This document shows, piece by piece, positions 12,569-21,373 of a stretch of 64,000 bases of DNA. The translations under genes were made by a program, and so were the position numbers. The notes beneath the pieces are model-generated. The model was not told the DNA's origin. It searched no databases and worked only from the letters and a program-made list of their open reading frames with translations. Positions within the stretch are counted from its first letter, which is position 1. Each line of letters opens with the position of its first letter. The stretch is from NCBI GenBank assembly GCA_031272505.1, contig JAISTQ010000001.1:17552-81551 (forward strand), read 5' to 3'. This DNA comes from Propionibacteriaceae bacterium (lineage in GTDB: Bacteria; Actinomycetota; Actinomycetes; Propionibacteriales; Propionibacteriaceae).

Positions 12569-12729
12569 GAGTCGATCCATAAGTCCCGTCCTACTGCGGC
12601 GGCCTCTGGAAACCACCTCGTGGCGTTGTCAGGTCAGCCGGGATACCACCAGTATCCAGGCGACCTTCCGCCTTACGATGCGGTTCCCATAGACCATCCT
12701 CGCTACGAACTTGACTTATGAATCAACTC
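12569..12729 (-). ncRNA. Candidate structured RNA between cydB and cydDC
   Basis: The two ends pair: ATAAGTC (12579-12585) with GACTTAT (12713-12719), extended through small symmetric internal loops by GAT/ATC and GAG/CTC (12569-12576 with 12722-12729). Inside is a long hairpin, 12632-12665: GGTC/GACC, a one-base bulge, GCC/GGC, a mismatch, and GGATAC/GTATCC around a 5-nt loop. A smaller CCAC-CTC-GTGG hairpin is at 12613-12623. No open frame of note fits. I do not recognise a known RNA or riboswitch class. The strand is uncertain, as base pairing alone does not decide it; minus is given because it would then be the leader of cydDC. Confidence 0.5.
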
Positions 12730-12742
12730 TTTAGTTGCTCAG

Positions 12743-13846
12743 CTACGCGGCAGCGAGGGCATCATCTGGAATGTTCTTCACCGAAATCGGACGACGGAAC
12801 ACCCAGTAAGCCCAAATAGTGTAGGCAAGCACAATCGGTACCATGATCAACGCGGCCACCAGGGCGATCGTCAAGGTGCCATCCGTCGAAGCGGCGGTGA
12901 ACACATTGATGCCCGGCACATCCGCGCCGCCGACATCCCGGAAGCCGAGGCCCGGCAGCATCTTCAGGAAGATGCCCAGCGCGACCAGCAGCCAAGTGAG
13001 CGACGTCATGATGAAGGCCAAGCCCCTGCCGATGGTGAGCCAAGAGACGATCAACGCCACGGCGGCCAGCACCAGCAGGATCCACGACAAGCCGGACAGG
13101 AACAGCGGCGAGTACGCCAGATTCTGCCAGACCAGGAACGCCGCGCCGCCCACAATCGCGACCGCGCCGAGGATCTTCGCCAAGCCCTTGGCGCGTTCCT
13201 GAATCTCGCCCCGAGTCTTCAAGGTGAGATAGAGCAGGCCATGGTAGAGGCAAAGCACCACGACGACGATGCCGCCGAGCAGGCCGAACGGGCTGAACAG
13301 CTCCCAGAAATAGGGAGTGACGCCGACGTTCGCCGCGTCAGAGGCGATCACGTAGAGCGAGGCGTTGTTCGGATCGGTGACCACCGGCAGGCCGATGATG
13401 AAGTTCGCGAAACCGACGCCGAAGACCAGCGGCACCAAGAAGGAACCGATGGCGGCGCACCAATCAAACACGGCCCGCCACTTGGTGTCCGGGCGCTTCG
13501 AGCGATACTCGAAGGAGACGCCGCGGATGATCAGGCCGACCAGCACCAGGAACAGCGGCAGGTACAGGCCCGAGAACAAAGTGGCGTACCAGGCTGGGAA
13601 GGCCAGGAACATGGCACCACCTGCGGTGAGCAGCCACACCTCGTTTCCATCCCAGACCGGGCCGATGGAGTTGATCAGGACGCGCTTCTCCTTCTCGTTT
13701 TTGCCGAGGAAGGGGATCAGCATCGCCACGCCGTAATCAAAGCCCTCCAAGACCAGGTAACCGATCCAGAGAACTGCGACGAGCAAGAACCAGACGACGG
13801 CAAGCACCGACGGGATCTCAGTCGGAAGGTTGAATGAGAAATTCAT
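12743..13846 (-). CDS. cydB: Cytochrome bd oxidase subunit II
   Basis: The 367-residue integral membrane protein is the CydB partner of CydA in the bd-type quinol oxidase, which reduces oxygen to water with high affinity. The N terminus has the family segment LEGFDYGVAML, followed by GPVWDGNEVWLL and FRGVSFEYR-like sequence (IRGVSFEYRSKRPD), and eight or so hydrophobic segments. The start follows AGGAAGGA just 17 bp after cydA, so the two are co-transcribed. After its stop comes the structured stretch leading to cydDC. Confidence 0.95.
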   Translation of the reverse strand: MNFSFNLPTEIPSVLAVVWFLLVAVLWIGYLVLEGFDYGVAMLIPFLGKNEKEKRVLINSIGPVWDGNEVWLLTAGGAMFLAFPAWYATLFSGLYLPLFLVLVGLIIRGVSFEYRSKRPDTKWRAVFDWCAAIGSFLVPLVFGVGFANFIIGLPVVTDPNNASLYVIASDAANVGVTPYFWELFSPFGLLGGIVVVVLCLYHGLLYLTLKTRGEIQERAKGLAKILGAVAIVGGAAFLVWQNLAYSPLFLSGLSWILLVLAAVALIVSWLTIGRGLAFIMTSLTWLLVALGIFLKMLPGLGFRDVGGADVPGINVFTAASTDGTLTIALVAALIMVPIVLAYTIWAYWVFRRPISVKNIPDDALAAA

Positions 13847-13863
13847 GATTTATCCTTCCTCTC

Positions 13864-15372
13864 CTAGTATGCGAAGCTCAAGGGAGCGTCCTCGTCGGTG
13901 GAGACTTGCGGCTCCTCGACGACGGGCAGACCCGACTTGATGGTCTTCAAGAACAGCCCCACCTCCACTACGGCGCCAACGCCGTAGATGACGGTGTAGA
14001 GCACTAGGGAGAGGCCCACCTCCAGGGCGGTGACGCCAGGCGACACCGCCGATGCGGTAGGCAACACCCCATTGACGATCCAGGGCTGACGGCCGATCTC
14101 GGTGACCAGCCAGCCGAAGGAACCGGCGAACAGCGGGAAGAGCGGGGCGATGACCATCGCCAGCGTCCAACCCTTGCCGCCCTTCGGGAGCTTGCCCTTG
14201 CCCGTCTTCACCAGCGCGATGATCGCGACGATGAGAGCCAGGAAGCCCAAGCCGATCATGATGCGGAAGGAGTAGAAGGTCGTCAAGATGTCCGGCACGT
14301 AACCAGCGGCGGCAAGTTGTGAGGAGTACTGCTGTAACAGCCCCGCATCCTTGGCCCCCTGTGCCAACTGGTTGTTCGGATCGACCAACTCGCCATTCTG
14401 ATAAGCGGCCATCAACTCGTTGAAGCCCTTCACCTCGCCGTTCTCGGTGCCGGCCAGCAGGCCGAGCACGCCCGGAACTTCGATGGCGGTGGAGACCCCG
14501 CCGCTGCCGTCTGGCCAGGCCAGTACCGCGAACGGGGCGTTCTGCACGGTGGTGCTGACGGCTTCCGTGGCGGCCATCTTGATCGGCTGCAACTCCACCA
14601 TGATCTTGCCTTGGATATCACCGGTGAAGAAGGAGCCGCAGGTGGCCACGATCAGCGTCCATGCGCCAAGCTTCAGCGCGAAGCGGTGCGCGTCAATGTC
14701 TTTGGCGATCTGCCCATCGGGCTCGGCGCCGTTCAGTTGCTTGTTCGCCTTCGCCAGCGACCAGCCCGCCACCCCCAGCAGAATGCCGCCAGCCGTCATG
14801 AACGCACCGAAGATTACGTGCGGCCAGGTGACCAGCGCCACTGGGTTGGTAAGTACAGCGCCAAAATCGCTCATCTCCGCTCTACCCGTGGTGGGGTTGT
14901 AGACGGCGCCCACTGGATTCTGCATCCAGGAGTTGGCGATGAGAATGAAGATCGAAGAGATCAACGTGCCGATGGAGCCGAGCCAGATCGTCGCCAGGTG
15001 GACTTTCTTGGGGAGCTTGTCCCACCCGAAGATCCACATACCGAGGAAGACTGACTCCAGGAAGAAGGAGATGAGAGCCTCCAGCGCGAGGGGCGCGCCG
15101 AAGATGTCCCCAACGAAGCGTGAGTATTCGCTCCAGTTCATGCCGAACTGGAACTCTTGGACAATACCGGTTACCACACCCATCGCGAAGTTGATCAGGA
15201 AGAGCTTTCCGAACAGCTTCGTCAGACGTAGGTACCGCTCGTTGCCGGTACGGACCCATAACGTCTGCAGGACCGCCACCAACAGCGACAGTGCGATGGT
15301 GATCGGTACGAAGAAGAAGTGGTAGACCGTAGTAATGCCAAATTGCCATCTGGCAAGAGTTTCTGCAGTCAT
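13864..15372 (-). CDS. cydA: Cytochrome bd oxidase subunit I
   Basis: The 502-residue CydA carries the haems of cytochrome bd and the quinol site. Visible: RWQFGITTVYHFFFVPITI at the N terminus with His18 as a haem ligand, GWDKLPKKVHLATIW, and GRQPWIVNG (about residue 427), the conserved motif of the family. The length fits the short Q-loop subclass found in Actinobacteria and Firmicutes. It is the first gene of the group cydA-cydB-cydDC. No good ribosome site precedes the ATG, suggesting leaderless or weakly initiated translation. The promoter must lie in the 144-bp gap upstream, which holds AT-rich segments such as AAAATATCAAAATG on the minus strand. Confidence 0.96.
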   Translation of the reverse strand: MTAETLARWQFGITTVYHFFFVPITIALSLLVAVLQTLWVRTGNERYLRLTKLFGKLFLINFAMGVVTGIVQEFQFGMNWSEYSRFVGDIFGAPLALEALISFFLESVFLGMWIFGWDKLPKKVHLATIWLGSIGTLISSIFILIANSWMQNPVGAVYNPTTGRAEMSDFGAVLTNPVALVTWPHVIFGAFMTAGGILLGVAGWSLAKANKQLNGAEPDGQIAKDIDAHRFALKLGAWTLIVATCGSFFTGDIQGKIMVELQPIKMAATEAVSTTVQNAPFAVLAWPDGSGGVSTAIEVPGVLGLLAGTENGEVKGFNELMAAYQNGELVDPNNQLAQGAKDAGLLQQYSSQLAAAGYVPDILTTFYSFRIMIGLGFLALIVAIIALVKTGKGKLPKGGKGWTLAMVIAPLFPLFAGSFGWLVTEIGRQPWIVNGVLPTASAVSPGVTALEVGLSLVLYTVIYGVGAVVEVGLFLKTIKSGLPVVEEPQVSTDEDAPLSFAY

Positions 15373-15477
15373 ATCGCAAACTTAGCCGTGGGAGCGCTCG
15401 AATCGCAATCTGGAGACCGCCCGAATCTGGTTTTTTCTCACATTTTGATATTTTGGTTGAGACCATGACGGGAAATC

Positions 15478-15503
15478 GTGCCATTTTTACGAATCTGGCA
15501 CGA
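15478..15503. terminator. Inverted repeat between ABC exporter and cydA
   Basis: CGTGCCA (15478-15484) pairs with TGGCACG (15497-15503) across a 12-nt AT-rich spacer. It lies after the exporter stop codon and about 105 bp upstream of cydA, so it may terminate the exporter transcript or be an operator for cydA. No long T run follows. Confidence 0.4.
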
Positions 15504-15516
15504 AAACCGGGCAAAC

Positions 15517-17397
15517 TCAGTCGTCTTGCAGACCGGCGAATTGAGCCTGGTACAAGCGGTAATACGCCCCCTGGGCGGCCAGCAGCGAGGTGTGCGTGCC
15601 CTGTTCGACGATCGCGCCGTCCTCCATCACCAGAATCAGGTCGGCATCGCGGATGGTGGAGAGCCGGTGGGCGATCACGAAGCTGGTGCGTTCGGCGCGC
15701 AGCTTGTTCATCGCCCGCTGCAGCAACAGCTCGGTGCGGGTGTCCACCGAAGAGGTGGCCTCGTCCAAGATCAAAAGTGACGGCTGGGAGATGAACGCCC
15801 GGGCAATGGTGATCAACTGCTTCTCGCCCGCGGAGACGTTCGAGGCGTCCTCGTCGATGCGGGTGTCGTAGCCCTCGGGCAGCGCGCGGACGAAACGGTC
15901 GACGTAGGTGGCCTTCGCCGCCGTCATTATCTCTTCCTCGGTGGCGTCTTCCTTGCCGTAGGCGATGTTGTCGCGGATCGAGCCGGCGAAAAGCCAGGTG
16001 TCCTGCAGCACCATCCCGATGTGCGAGCGCAACTCGCGGCGGGGCACCGTGGTGATGTCCACGCCGTCGAGCGTGATCTTGCCGCCGTCCAGTTCGTAAA
16101 AACGCATGATCAGGTTGACGAGGGTGGTCTTCCCCGCCCCCGTCGGTCCCACGATGGCCACCGTCGCTCCCGGCTCGGCGACCAGCGAGAGATCCTGGAT
16201 CAGCGGCTTTTCGGGATTGTAAGAGAAGTAGACGTGGTCGAACACCACCTTGCCCTGGCGGCCGAGGGCCGGATTGGGGGCGGCGGGCTCCTCGGCGTCC
16301 ACCTCTTCCTCGGTGTCCAGCACCTCGAAGACCCGCTCGGCGGAGGCGACGCCGGATTGCAGCAGGTTCGCCATCGAGGCCAACTGGGTGATCGGCTGGG
16401 TGAACATCCGCGAGTATTGGATGAAGGCCTGCACCGAGCCCAAGCCCAGATTCTTGGTGGTGACCATGAAGCCGCCCACCACCGCGATCACCACGTAGGT
16501 GAGGTTCCCCACGAAGAACATCAAAGGCATGATGATGGAGGAGATGAACTGGGCGCCGAACGAGGCTTGGTACATCTCCTCGTTCTTGGCCTTGAACTGC
16601 TCCGCCACCTCGTGTTGACGGCCGAACACCTTCACCAGCGAGTGGCCCGAATACGATTCCTCCACCTGCGCGTTCAGCTCGCCGGTGCGCTTCCACATCG
16701 CCGCGAACAGCTTCTGGGAACGCTTGCCAACCCGCGTGGTGATCACGATCGCGATCGGGATGGACACCAGCGTCACCAACGCCAGCACCCAGGAGACGTA
16801 GAACATCATCGCCAGCACGCCGATCAGCGTGAACAGGTTGGAGAGCACCTGGGAGAGCGTCTGCTGCAGCGACTGGGCGATGTTGTCGACGTCGTTCGTC
16901 ACCCGGCTGAGCAGCTCGCCGCGCGGCTGGGCGTCAAAATACGACAGCGGCAGGTGGTCGAGCTTCTGGCTCACCTGTTTGCGCATACGGTAGACGGTGC
17001 GCTGCACCACCCCGTTGACGATCAGGCCGGAGATCATCTGGAACAGGGAGTTGCCCAGCGCCAGCGCCAGTGCCCAGAACAACACCGTGCCCAGTTGGCC
17101 GAAATCGATGGCCTGGCCGGCTTGGACGGCGTTGAAGATGAGATCCGTGGCGTGGCCGAGCACCGCCGGGTTCACCGAGTTCGCGATGGTGGCCAGCAGG
17201 ACGAACACCAGCACCAGCGCGATCAGCGGCACCTCTTTCGTCAGATGCTTGAGCAGCCGCTTCAGGCTGGGCCAGAAATTGATGGCCTTCTCGGTGGGCC
17301 GCATTCCGGGGCCCCCACCTCCGGGGCCGCCGCGATGCTGCGGGATGTTCGGGTCGCGCTTCGGCGCCTTCGGGGTGCGCTTTGCGGCTTCAGCCAT
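15517..17397 (-). CDS. ABC multidrug-type exporter, half-transporter with intact catalytic site residues
   Basis: This 626-residue half-transporter has an N-terminal Gly/Pro-rich cytoplasmic tail (RGGPGGGGPGM), six membrane segments to about residue 345, and an ATPase domain with GPTGAGKTTLVNLIM, Walker B LLILDEATSSVD and a degenerate signature VSAGEKQLITIARA. It overlaps the other half-transporter (17390-19141) by 8 nt. The partner has the canonical signature but a changed Walker B Glu, so together they form one consensus and one degenerate ATP site, as in TM287/288 and LmrCD heterodimers. Substrate unknown; drugs or lipids are typical. Confidence 0.93.
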   Translation of the reverse strand: MAEAAKRTPKAPKRDPNIPQHRGGPGGGGPGMRPTEKAINFWPSLKRLLKHLTKEVPLIALVLVFVLLATIANSVNPAVLGHATDLIFNAVQAGQAIDFGQLGTVLFWALALALGNSLFQMISGLIVNGVVQRTVYRMRKQVSQKLDHLPLSYFDAQPRGELLSRVTNDVDNIAQSLQQTLSQVLSNLFTLIGVLAMMFYVSWVLALVTLVSIPIAIVITTRVGKRSQKLFAAMWKRTGELNAQVEESYSGHSLVKVFGRQHEVAEQFKAKNEEMYQASFGAQFISSIIMPLMFFVGNLTYVVIAVVGGFMVTTKNLGLGSVQAFIQYSRMFTQPITQLASMANLLQSGVASAERVFEVLDTEEEVDAEEPAAPNPALGRQGKVVFDHVYFSYNPEKPLIQDLSLVAEPGATVAIVGPTGAGKTTLVNLIMRFYELDGGKITLDGVDITTVPRRELRSHIGMVLQDTWLFAGSIRDNIAYGKEDATEEEIMTAAKATYVDRFVRALPEGYDTRIDEDASNVSAGEKQLITIARAFISQPSLLILDEATSSVDTRTELLLQRAMNKLRAERTSFVIAHRLSTIRDADLILVMEDGAIVEQGTHTSLLAAQGAYYRLYQAQFAGLQDD

Positions 17398-19141
17398 GAT
17401 TCACCCCCTCTTCGGCGGCGAACTGGCTCTCCACGATTTCGCGGTAAGTCTCGGAGGCCTCCAACAACTGCTCGTGGGTGCCGATGGCCTCAATGGTGCC
17501 GTCGTCCAGCACGATGATCTGGTCGGCGTGGCGGATGGTGGAGATGCGCTGGGCGACGATGATCACCGCGGCATCGTGGGTCTCCGCCGCCAAAGCCTTG
17601 CGCAGCGCGGCGTCGGTGGCCACGTCCAAGGCCGAGAAGGCGTCGTCAAAGACGTAGATTTCCGGGTGACGGATCAGCGCCCGGGCGATCGCCAGCCTTT
17701 GCCGCTGCCCGCCGGAGACGTTGGTGCCGCCTTGGGCGATCGGCGCGTCCAACTGCTCGGGCATTTTCTCGACGAAGTCCGCCGCTTGGGCGACCCGCAA
17801 AGCGGCCCACATCTCCGCCTCGGTGGCGTCCACCTTGCCCATTTTCAGGTTTGACGCGATGGTGCCCGAGAACAGGTAGGGCTTCTGTGGGACGAAGCCG
17901 ATTCGCGCCCACATCGCCAGCGGCTCGGCGTCGCGGACATCCACCCCGTCGATGCGGACGGTGCCTTCGGTGGCGTCGAACAGGCGGGGGATCAGGTTGA
18001 TCAAGGTGGTCTTGCCCGAGCCGGTGGAGCCGATGATGCCGGTCACCTGGCCGCGGCGGGCGGTGAACGTCAAGCCGTGCACCACTGGTTTTTCAGCGCC
18101 GGGATAGCGGAACGCCACCTCCTCGAACGCGACCGCCGGGCTGGACGAATCATTGAGGGCGGGAAGCTCGGTGGGGTCTGCGGGCGGAACGACGGAGATT
18201 TTGGCGTCCAGGACCTCGTTGATGCGCTCCGAAGAGACGGCCGCGCGCGGGCCGATCATCAGCATCATGGTGGCCATCATCACGCTCATCAGGATTTGCA
18301 CCAGGTAGGCGATGTAGGCCGTCAACTGGCCGACCTGCAGATCGCCGCCCGCGATCCGCCCGGCGCCAAACCACATCACCGCCACCTGCGAGCAGTTGAT
18401 GATCAGGAAGACCAACGGGAACATCGTCATCATCCGCACGCCGACGGAGATGGCGGTGTCCGCCAACTCGTGGTTCGCCTTGTTGAAGCGCCGCCCTTCA
18501 GTGGGCTCGCGGACGAACGCGCGGATCACCCGCAGGCCGGAAATCTGTTCGCGCAGCACCCGGTTGATGCCGTCGACGCGGGTCTGCATCGTCTTGAACA
18601 GCGGATGCACCTGCGTCACGAAGATGCCGATGAGCACGCCCAAGGCCAGGATCGCCACCAGGATCAGCCAGCTCAGCCCGACGTCTTCGCGCAGCGCCAT
18701 GTAGCAGCCGCCGATCATCGTCAGCGGGGCGGAGACGATCAAGGTGGCGGTGAGCAGCGCCAACACCTGCACCTGCTGCACGTCATTGGTGTTGCGGGTG
18801 ATCAGGCTGGGCGCGCCGAAGCGGGCCACCTCCCGCGAGGAGAACGTCAACGACTTGTTGAAGATCGCGCCGCGCACGTCGCGGCCGAAGCTCATCGCCG
18901 CCCGCGCGCCGCACCAGGCCGCCCCGATCTGCGCGCAAATCTGCACGATGGCCACGCCCAGCATCGCCGCGCCGTAGCTCCAGATCACCCCGTAGTCGCC
19001 TTTGGCCACCCCGGAGTCGATGATCACCGCGTTCAAAGTGGGCAGGTAGAGCGAGGCCAGGGACTGCACCAACTGCAGCACCACGACCAGCGCGATCAAC
19101 CCCCGATAAGGGCGAAGGAACTTTCCCAACAACCTAAACAT
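17390..19141 (-). CDS. ABC multidrug-type exporter, half-transporter with degenerate Walker B
   Basis: The 583-residue partner has six membrane segments (about 15-310) and an ATPase domain with GSTGSGKTTLINLIPRLF, the signature VSGGQRQRLAIARAL, and Walker B VFDDAFSALD, in which the catalytic Glu is replaced by Asp. This is the usual mark of the non-catalytic site in heterodimeric exporters. It is the first gene of the pair. The start has only a weak upstream TAGTAGG. Upstream lies a head-to-head pair of interspersed palindromic elements, so its promoter sits next to or within them. Confidence 0.93.
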   Translation of the reverse strand: MFRLLGKFLRPYRGLIALVVVLQLVQSLASLYLPTLNAVIIDSGVAKGDYGVIWSYGAAMLGVAIVQICAQIGAAWCGARAAMSFGRDVRGAIFNKSLTFSSREVARFGAPSLITRNTNDVQQVQVLALLTATLIVSAPLTMIGGCYMALREDVGLSWLILVAILALGVLIGIFVTQVHPLFKTMQTRVDGINRVLREQISGLRVIRAFVREPTEGRRFNKANHELADTAISVGVRMMTMFPLVFLIINCSQVAVMWFGAGRIAGGDLQVGQLTAYIAYLVQILMSVMMATMMLMIGPRAAVSSERINEVLDAKISVVPPADPTELPALNDSSSPAVAFEEVAFRYPGAEKPVVHGLTFTARRGQVTGIIGSTGSGKTTLINLIPRLFDATEGTVRIDGVDVRDAEPLAMWARIGFVPQKPYLFSGTIASNLKMGKVDATEAEMWAALRVAQAADFVEKMPEQLDAPIAQGGTNVSGGQRQRLAIARALIRHPEIYVFDDAFSALDVATDAALRKALAAETHDAAVIIVAQRISTIRHADQIIVLDDGTIEAIGTHEQLLEASETYREIVESQFAAEEGVNHG

Positions 19142-19165
19142 TGAATGACCAGCCTACTACTTAAT

Positions 19166-19253
19166 TGTGCTCACTACGTTCGCACGTATTGTGTTCGTCG
19201 GAGTGCCTTCGGCTTCCTCCTCACTGGTTCCCCGACCTTCGGTCGAGGATGAC
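19166..19253 (+). repeat. Interspersed palindromic element, intergenic copy C
   Basis: It begins GTGCTCACTACGTTCGCACG, contains TTCGTCGGAGTGCCTTCGGC and the hairpin CGACC-TTC-GGTCG, and ends GAGGATGACG. It stands directly upstream of the ABC exporter start at 19141 and forms an inverted pair with 19274-19362. Confidence 0.85.
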
Positions 19254-19273
19254 GAATCCTTGGTGTCTATTTT

Positions 19274-19362
19274 CCGTCATCCTCGAGCCGCAGGCTCGGG
19301 GATCCAGTGAGCGACGCGCGTAGCGCTTGGAGCGAACAAAGAGCGCGGAAGCGAAGCGACCA
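19274..19362 (-). repeat. Interspersed palindromic element, intergenic copy D (inverted)
   Basis: It begins CCGTCATCCTCGAGCCGCAG, with the hairpin CGAGCC-GCA-GGCTCG, continues GGGGATCCAGTGAGCGACG and ends with the GAAGCGAAGCG motif, i.e. the reverse orientation of copies A, B, C, E and F. Only 20 bp separate it from copy C, so the two could fold into one long hairpin. Confidence 0.8.
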
Positions 19363-19377
19363 CCGCGACGGAACCCG

Positions 19378-20079
19378 TCATTTGTAGCGGCTGGCGATGC
19401 GGCGGGGGGTGATGAAGAGCAGGGCGAGCAGGATGATGCCGAGGACGATTTCGAGGAAGATGCCGGAGGAGGATTGCAGCAGGGTGTAGACGTAGCCGAG
19501 GTAGGGGACGTAGCTCATCACGATGCGGACGTCGGTGACGTCATAGGGGGCGGGGTCGGGCGAGAGGTTCGCGTCCCCTTTGAGGATGAGGCGATAGTAG
19601 GACGTCTCCAGCTTCTCTTTGGCGACCACCCGATGGGTGACGGGCAACTGCCCGGCGCGATCCACGACCACCACATCGCCATAGCGCAGATCGGACGCCT
19701 CCTGGGCGCGGGTGAAGACCACCGATCCGGTGGGAATGGCCGGCTCCATGGAACCGGAGATGATCACGTAGGGCTTGATGCCGAAGAGCTGCGAGCAGGC
19801 GAAGACGAAGATCAGCGCCACCGCCACCAGCGCGAAGAGCCCCAAGAACAGCGCCCGCACTCCGGCATAGAATCCGACCGCCATCCGCGCCCCGAAATCC
19901 AGGTGGGAGGCGGGATCGTCGGCATCGTGCTCGGCCTCTTTTTCGGCTTGCGGAATCTCCGCCAAGTTGGCCTCGGAGCCGGGGCCGACCCCCATCCAAC
20001 CGGACACCGCCACCGGTTCCACCTTCCCCTTGACGGGAACTGCGGGCACCTCGGCCGTGTCGTGGTTTTCGGCAGTCAT
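19378..20079 (-). CDS. Signal peptidase I, archaeal/SipW type (S26B)
   Basis: The 233-residue membrane protease cleaves signal peptides on the outer face of the membrane. One membrane segment (about residues 75-100) precedes the catalytic Ser in YVIISGSMEPAIPTGSVV (about 107); the second catalytic residue is His in THRVV (about 146), as in S26B/SipW enzymes, instead of the Lys of LepB. GDVVVVDRAGQLPVTHRV and GDANLSPD fit the family. A second membrane segment closes the protein. It lies 9 bp downstream of a second signal peptidase of the same type, so both are in one operon. Such enzymes often serve special substrates, for example surface or pilus-like proteins. Confidence 0.9.
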   Translation of the reverse strand: MTAENHDTAEVPAVPVKGKVEPVAVSGWMGVGPGSEANLAEIPQAEKEAEHDADDPASHLDFGARMAVGFYAGVRALFLGLFALVAVALIFVFACSQLFGIKPYVIISGSMEPAIPTGSVVFTRAQEASDLRYGDVVVVDRAGQLPVTHRVVAKEKLETSYYRLILKGDANLSPDPAPYDVTDVRIVMSYVPYLGYVYTLLQSSSGIFLEIVLGIILLALLFITPRRIASRYK

Positions 20080-20088
20080 GGATAAAGA

Positions 20089-21363
20089 CTACTTCTTCGA
20101 ACTGATTCGTTTCGGACTTAGCAGGAAGAGCGTCACCACGGCGATCAGCAACAACAGCAGGATGACGATGCCTGCCGGGCTTTGCAGGGTGATGGCAAAC
20201 TGGCCCATCCCGGCGACGTGGAACATGTACAGCCCGACCTCGTTCACGGTGAACGGGGTGGGATCGTTGACGGCGTTCTTGTCGCCCTTGAGGATCAACT
20301 CAAAAGTGCCGTTGCCCAAATCGCGCTTCTGCACCACCCGGTGGGTGAGCAGCGTGCCGGAGGTGGGATCCGACACGGTGACGATTTGGCCGGATTCGTC
20401 CAAATCGGCGGCGGGGACCGTCCGGGAGACGACCAGCGAACCGGCGGGAATCTCGGGCTCCATGGAACTGGAGAGCTGCACCAAGGGCTGCACGCCCATG
20501 ATCAAGGCGGCTACCACCGCGATGATGGCCGCGCCGGCCACGGTGGCGGAGAGGATCAAGAGGATCTTGCGCAACACCGCATAGGCGCCCAGCCCGACCA
20601 ACTCGGCGCCTTCGGCTGCCGCAGGCTTGGCCTTCTTCTCTTTGGGAGGCTTGGGCTCTTTGGGAGGCTTGGGCTCCTTGACCTTCTTTTCTTTCGGCGG
20701 CTTCGGCTCCTTGACCTTCTTCGGCTTGGGTTCCGGCTCAGGCTCCGGCTCCACCGGCGGCAACGGCTCGGCCACCGGCGGCGGCGAGGGAGAGAACTCG
20801 GGAGCATCCTCGGGGACGAAGAACGATTCGTCAATCGGCGGCTTTTCAGCGGGCTGTTCGGGCACCAGCTTCGGCGCGGGCGCTGGGGGAGCGGGAGCCT
20901 CGACGACCGGCTCGGCAGGCGGCTCGGGCTTCACCGCGGCTTTCAGGCGCACCTTCTCCTTCTTCGGAGCGGGGGGCGGCTCGGGAGCCGCTACCTGGGG
21001 CTCCTCGACCAACGCGGCGGGAGGCTCGGGCGCGGCGGGCGGCTCGGGCGCGGCGGGGGCTTCGACCACCGGCTCCGGCTTTACCGCGGCCTTCAGGCGC
21101 ACCTTCTCCTTCTTCGGAGCGGGGGGCGCCACCGGCGGGACGACCGGCTCGGGGACGACCGGCTCGGGGACTACGGGAGCCGCCTCGGGGACGACCGGAG
21201 TTGGCTCAACCGCTGGGACGGGTGGACGCGGGGCGGGGGTGACGGACGGAGCGTCATCCAGCTTGGCCTGCGGCACCGCGCCGGCGGATTGATCGTCGGG
21301 GATGGGATCGATGCCCAGGGACTCCAATAACTCATTGAGCTTGTCCAATGACTCATCAGCCAT
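20089..21363 (-). CDS. Signal peptidase I (S26B type) with long proline-rich cytoplasmic tail
   Basis: The C-terminal third is a SipW-type peptidase: catalytic Ser in LSSSMEPEIPAGSLVV (about residue 296) and His in LLTHRVV (about 338), between two membrane segments. The first 250 or so residues are an unusual tail rich in Pro, Ala, Glu and Lys. It contains two near-identical units built on PKKEKVRLKAAVKPEP and a basic run of KEPKPPKEKK-like repeats. The DNA of the two units is nearly identical (20936-20978 and 21086-21128), suggesting recent duplication. ATG 21363 follows AGGTAGGTTCTC. It starts 10 bp after lysS ends and is coupled to the next signal peptidase. Confidence 0.88.
   Translation of the reverse strand: MADESLDKLNELLESLGIDPIPDDQSAGAVPQAKLDDAPSVTPAPRPPVPAVEPTPVVPEAAPVVPEPVVPEPVVPPVAPPAPKKEKVRLKAAVKPEPVVEAPAAPEPPAAPEPPAALVEEPQVAAPEPPPAPKKEKVRLKAAVKPEPPAEPVVEAPAPPAPAPKLVPEQPAEKPPIDESFFVPEDAPEFSPSPPPVAEPLPPVEPEPEPEPKPKKVKEPKPPKEKKVKEPKPPKEPKPPKEKKAKPAAAEGAELVGLGAYAVLRKILLILSATVAGAAIIAVVAALIMGVQPLVQLSSSMEPEIPAGSLVVSRTVPAADLDESGQIVTVSDPTSGTLLTHRVVQKRDLGNGTFELILKGDKNAVNDPTPFTVNEVGLYMFHVAGMGQFAITLQSPAGIVILLLLLIAVVTLFLLSPKRISSKK
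20936..21128 (-). repeat. Internal tandem-type repeat in the signal peptidase tail
   Basis: Two 43-bp segments, 20936-20978 and 21086-21128, differ at one base (GCGGCTTTCAGG versus GCGGCCTTCAGG). They encode the PAPKKEKVRLKAA units of the proline-rich tail. Confidence 0.85.
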
Positions 21364-21373
21364 GAGAACCTAC

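Noticed and set aside
15373..15516. Rex operator upstream of cydA
   Set aside because: ATGTGAGAAAAAAC is only a weak half match to the TTGTGA-type site; no symmetric site is present.
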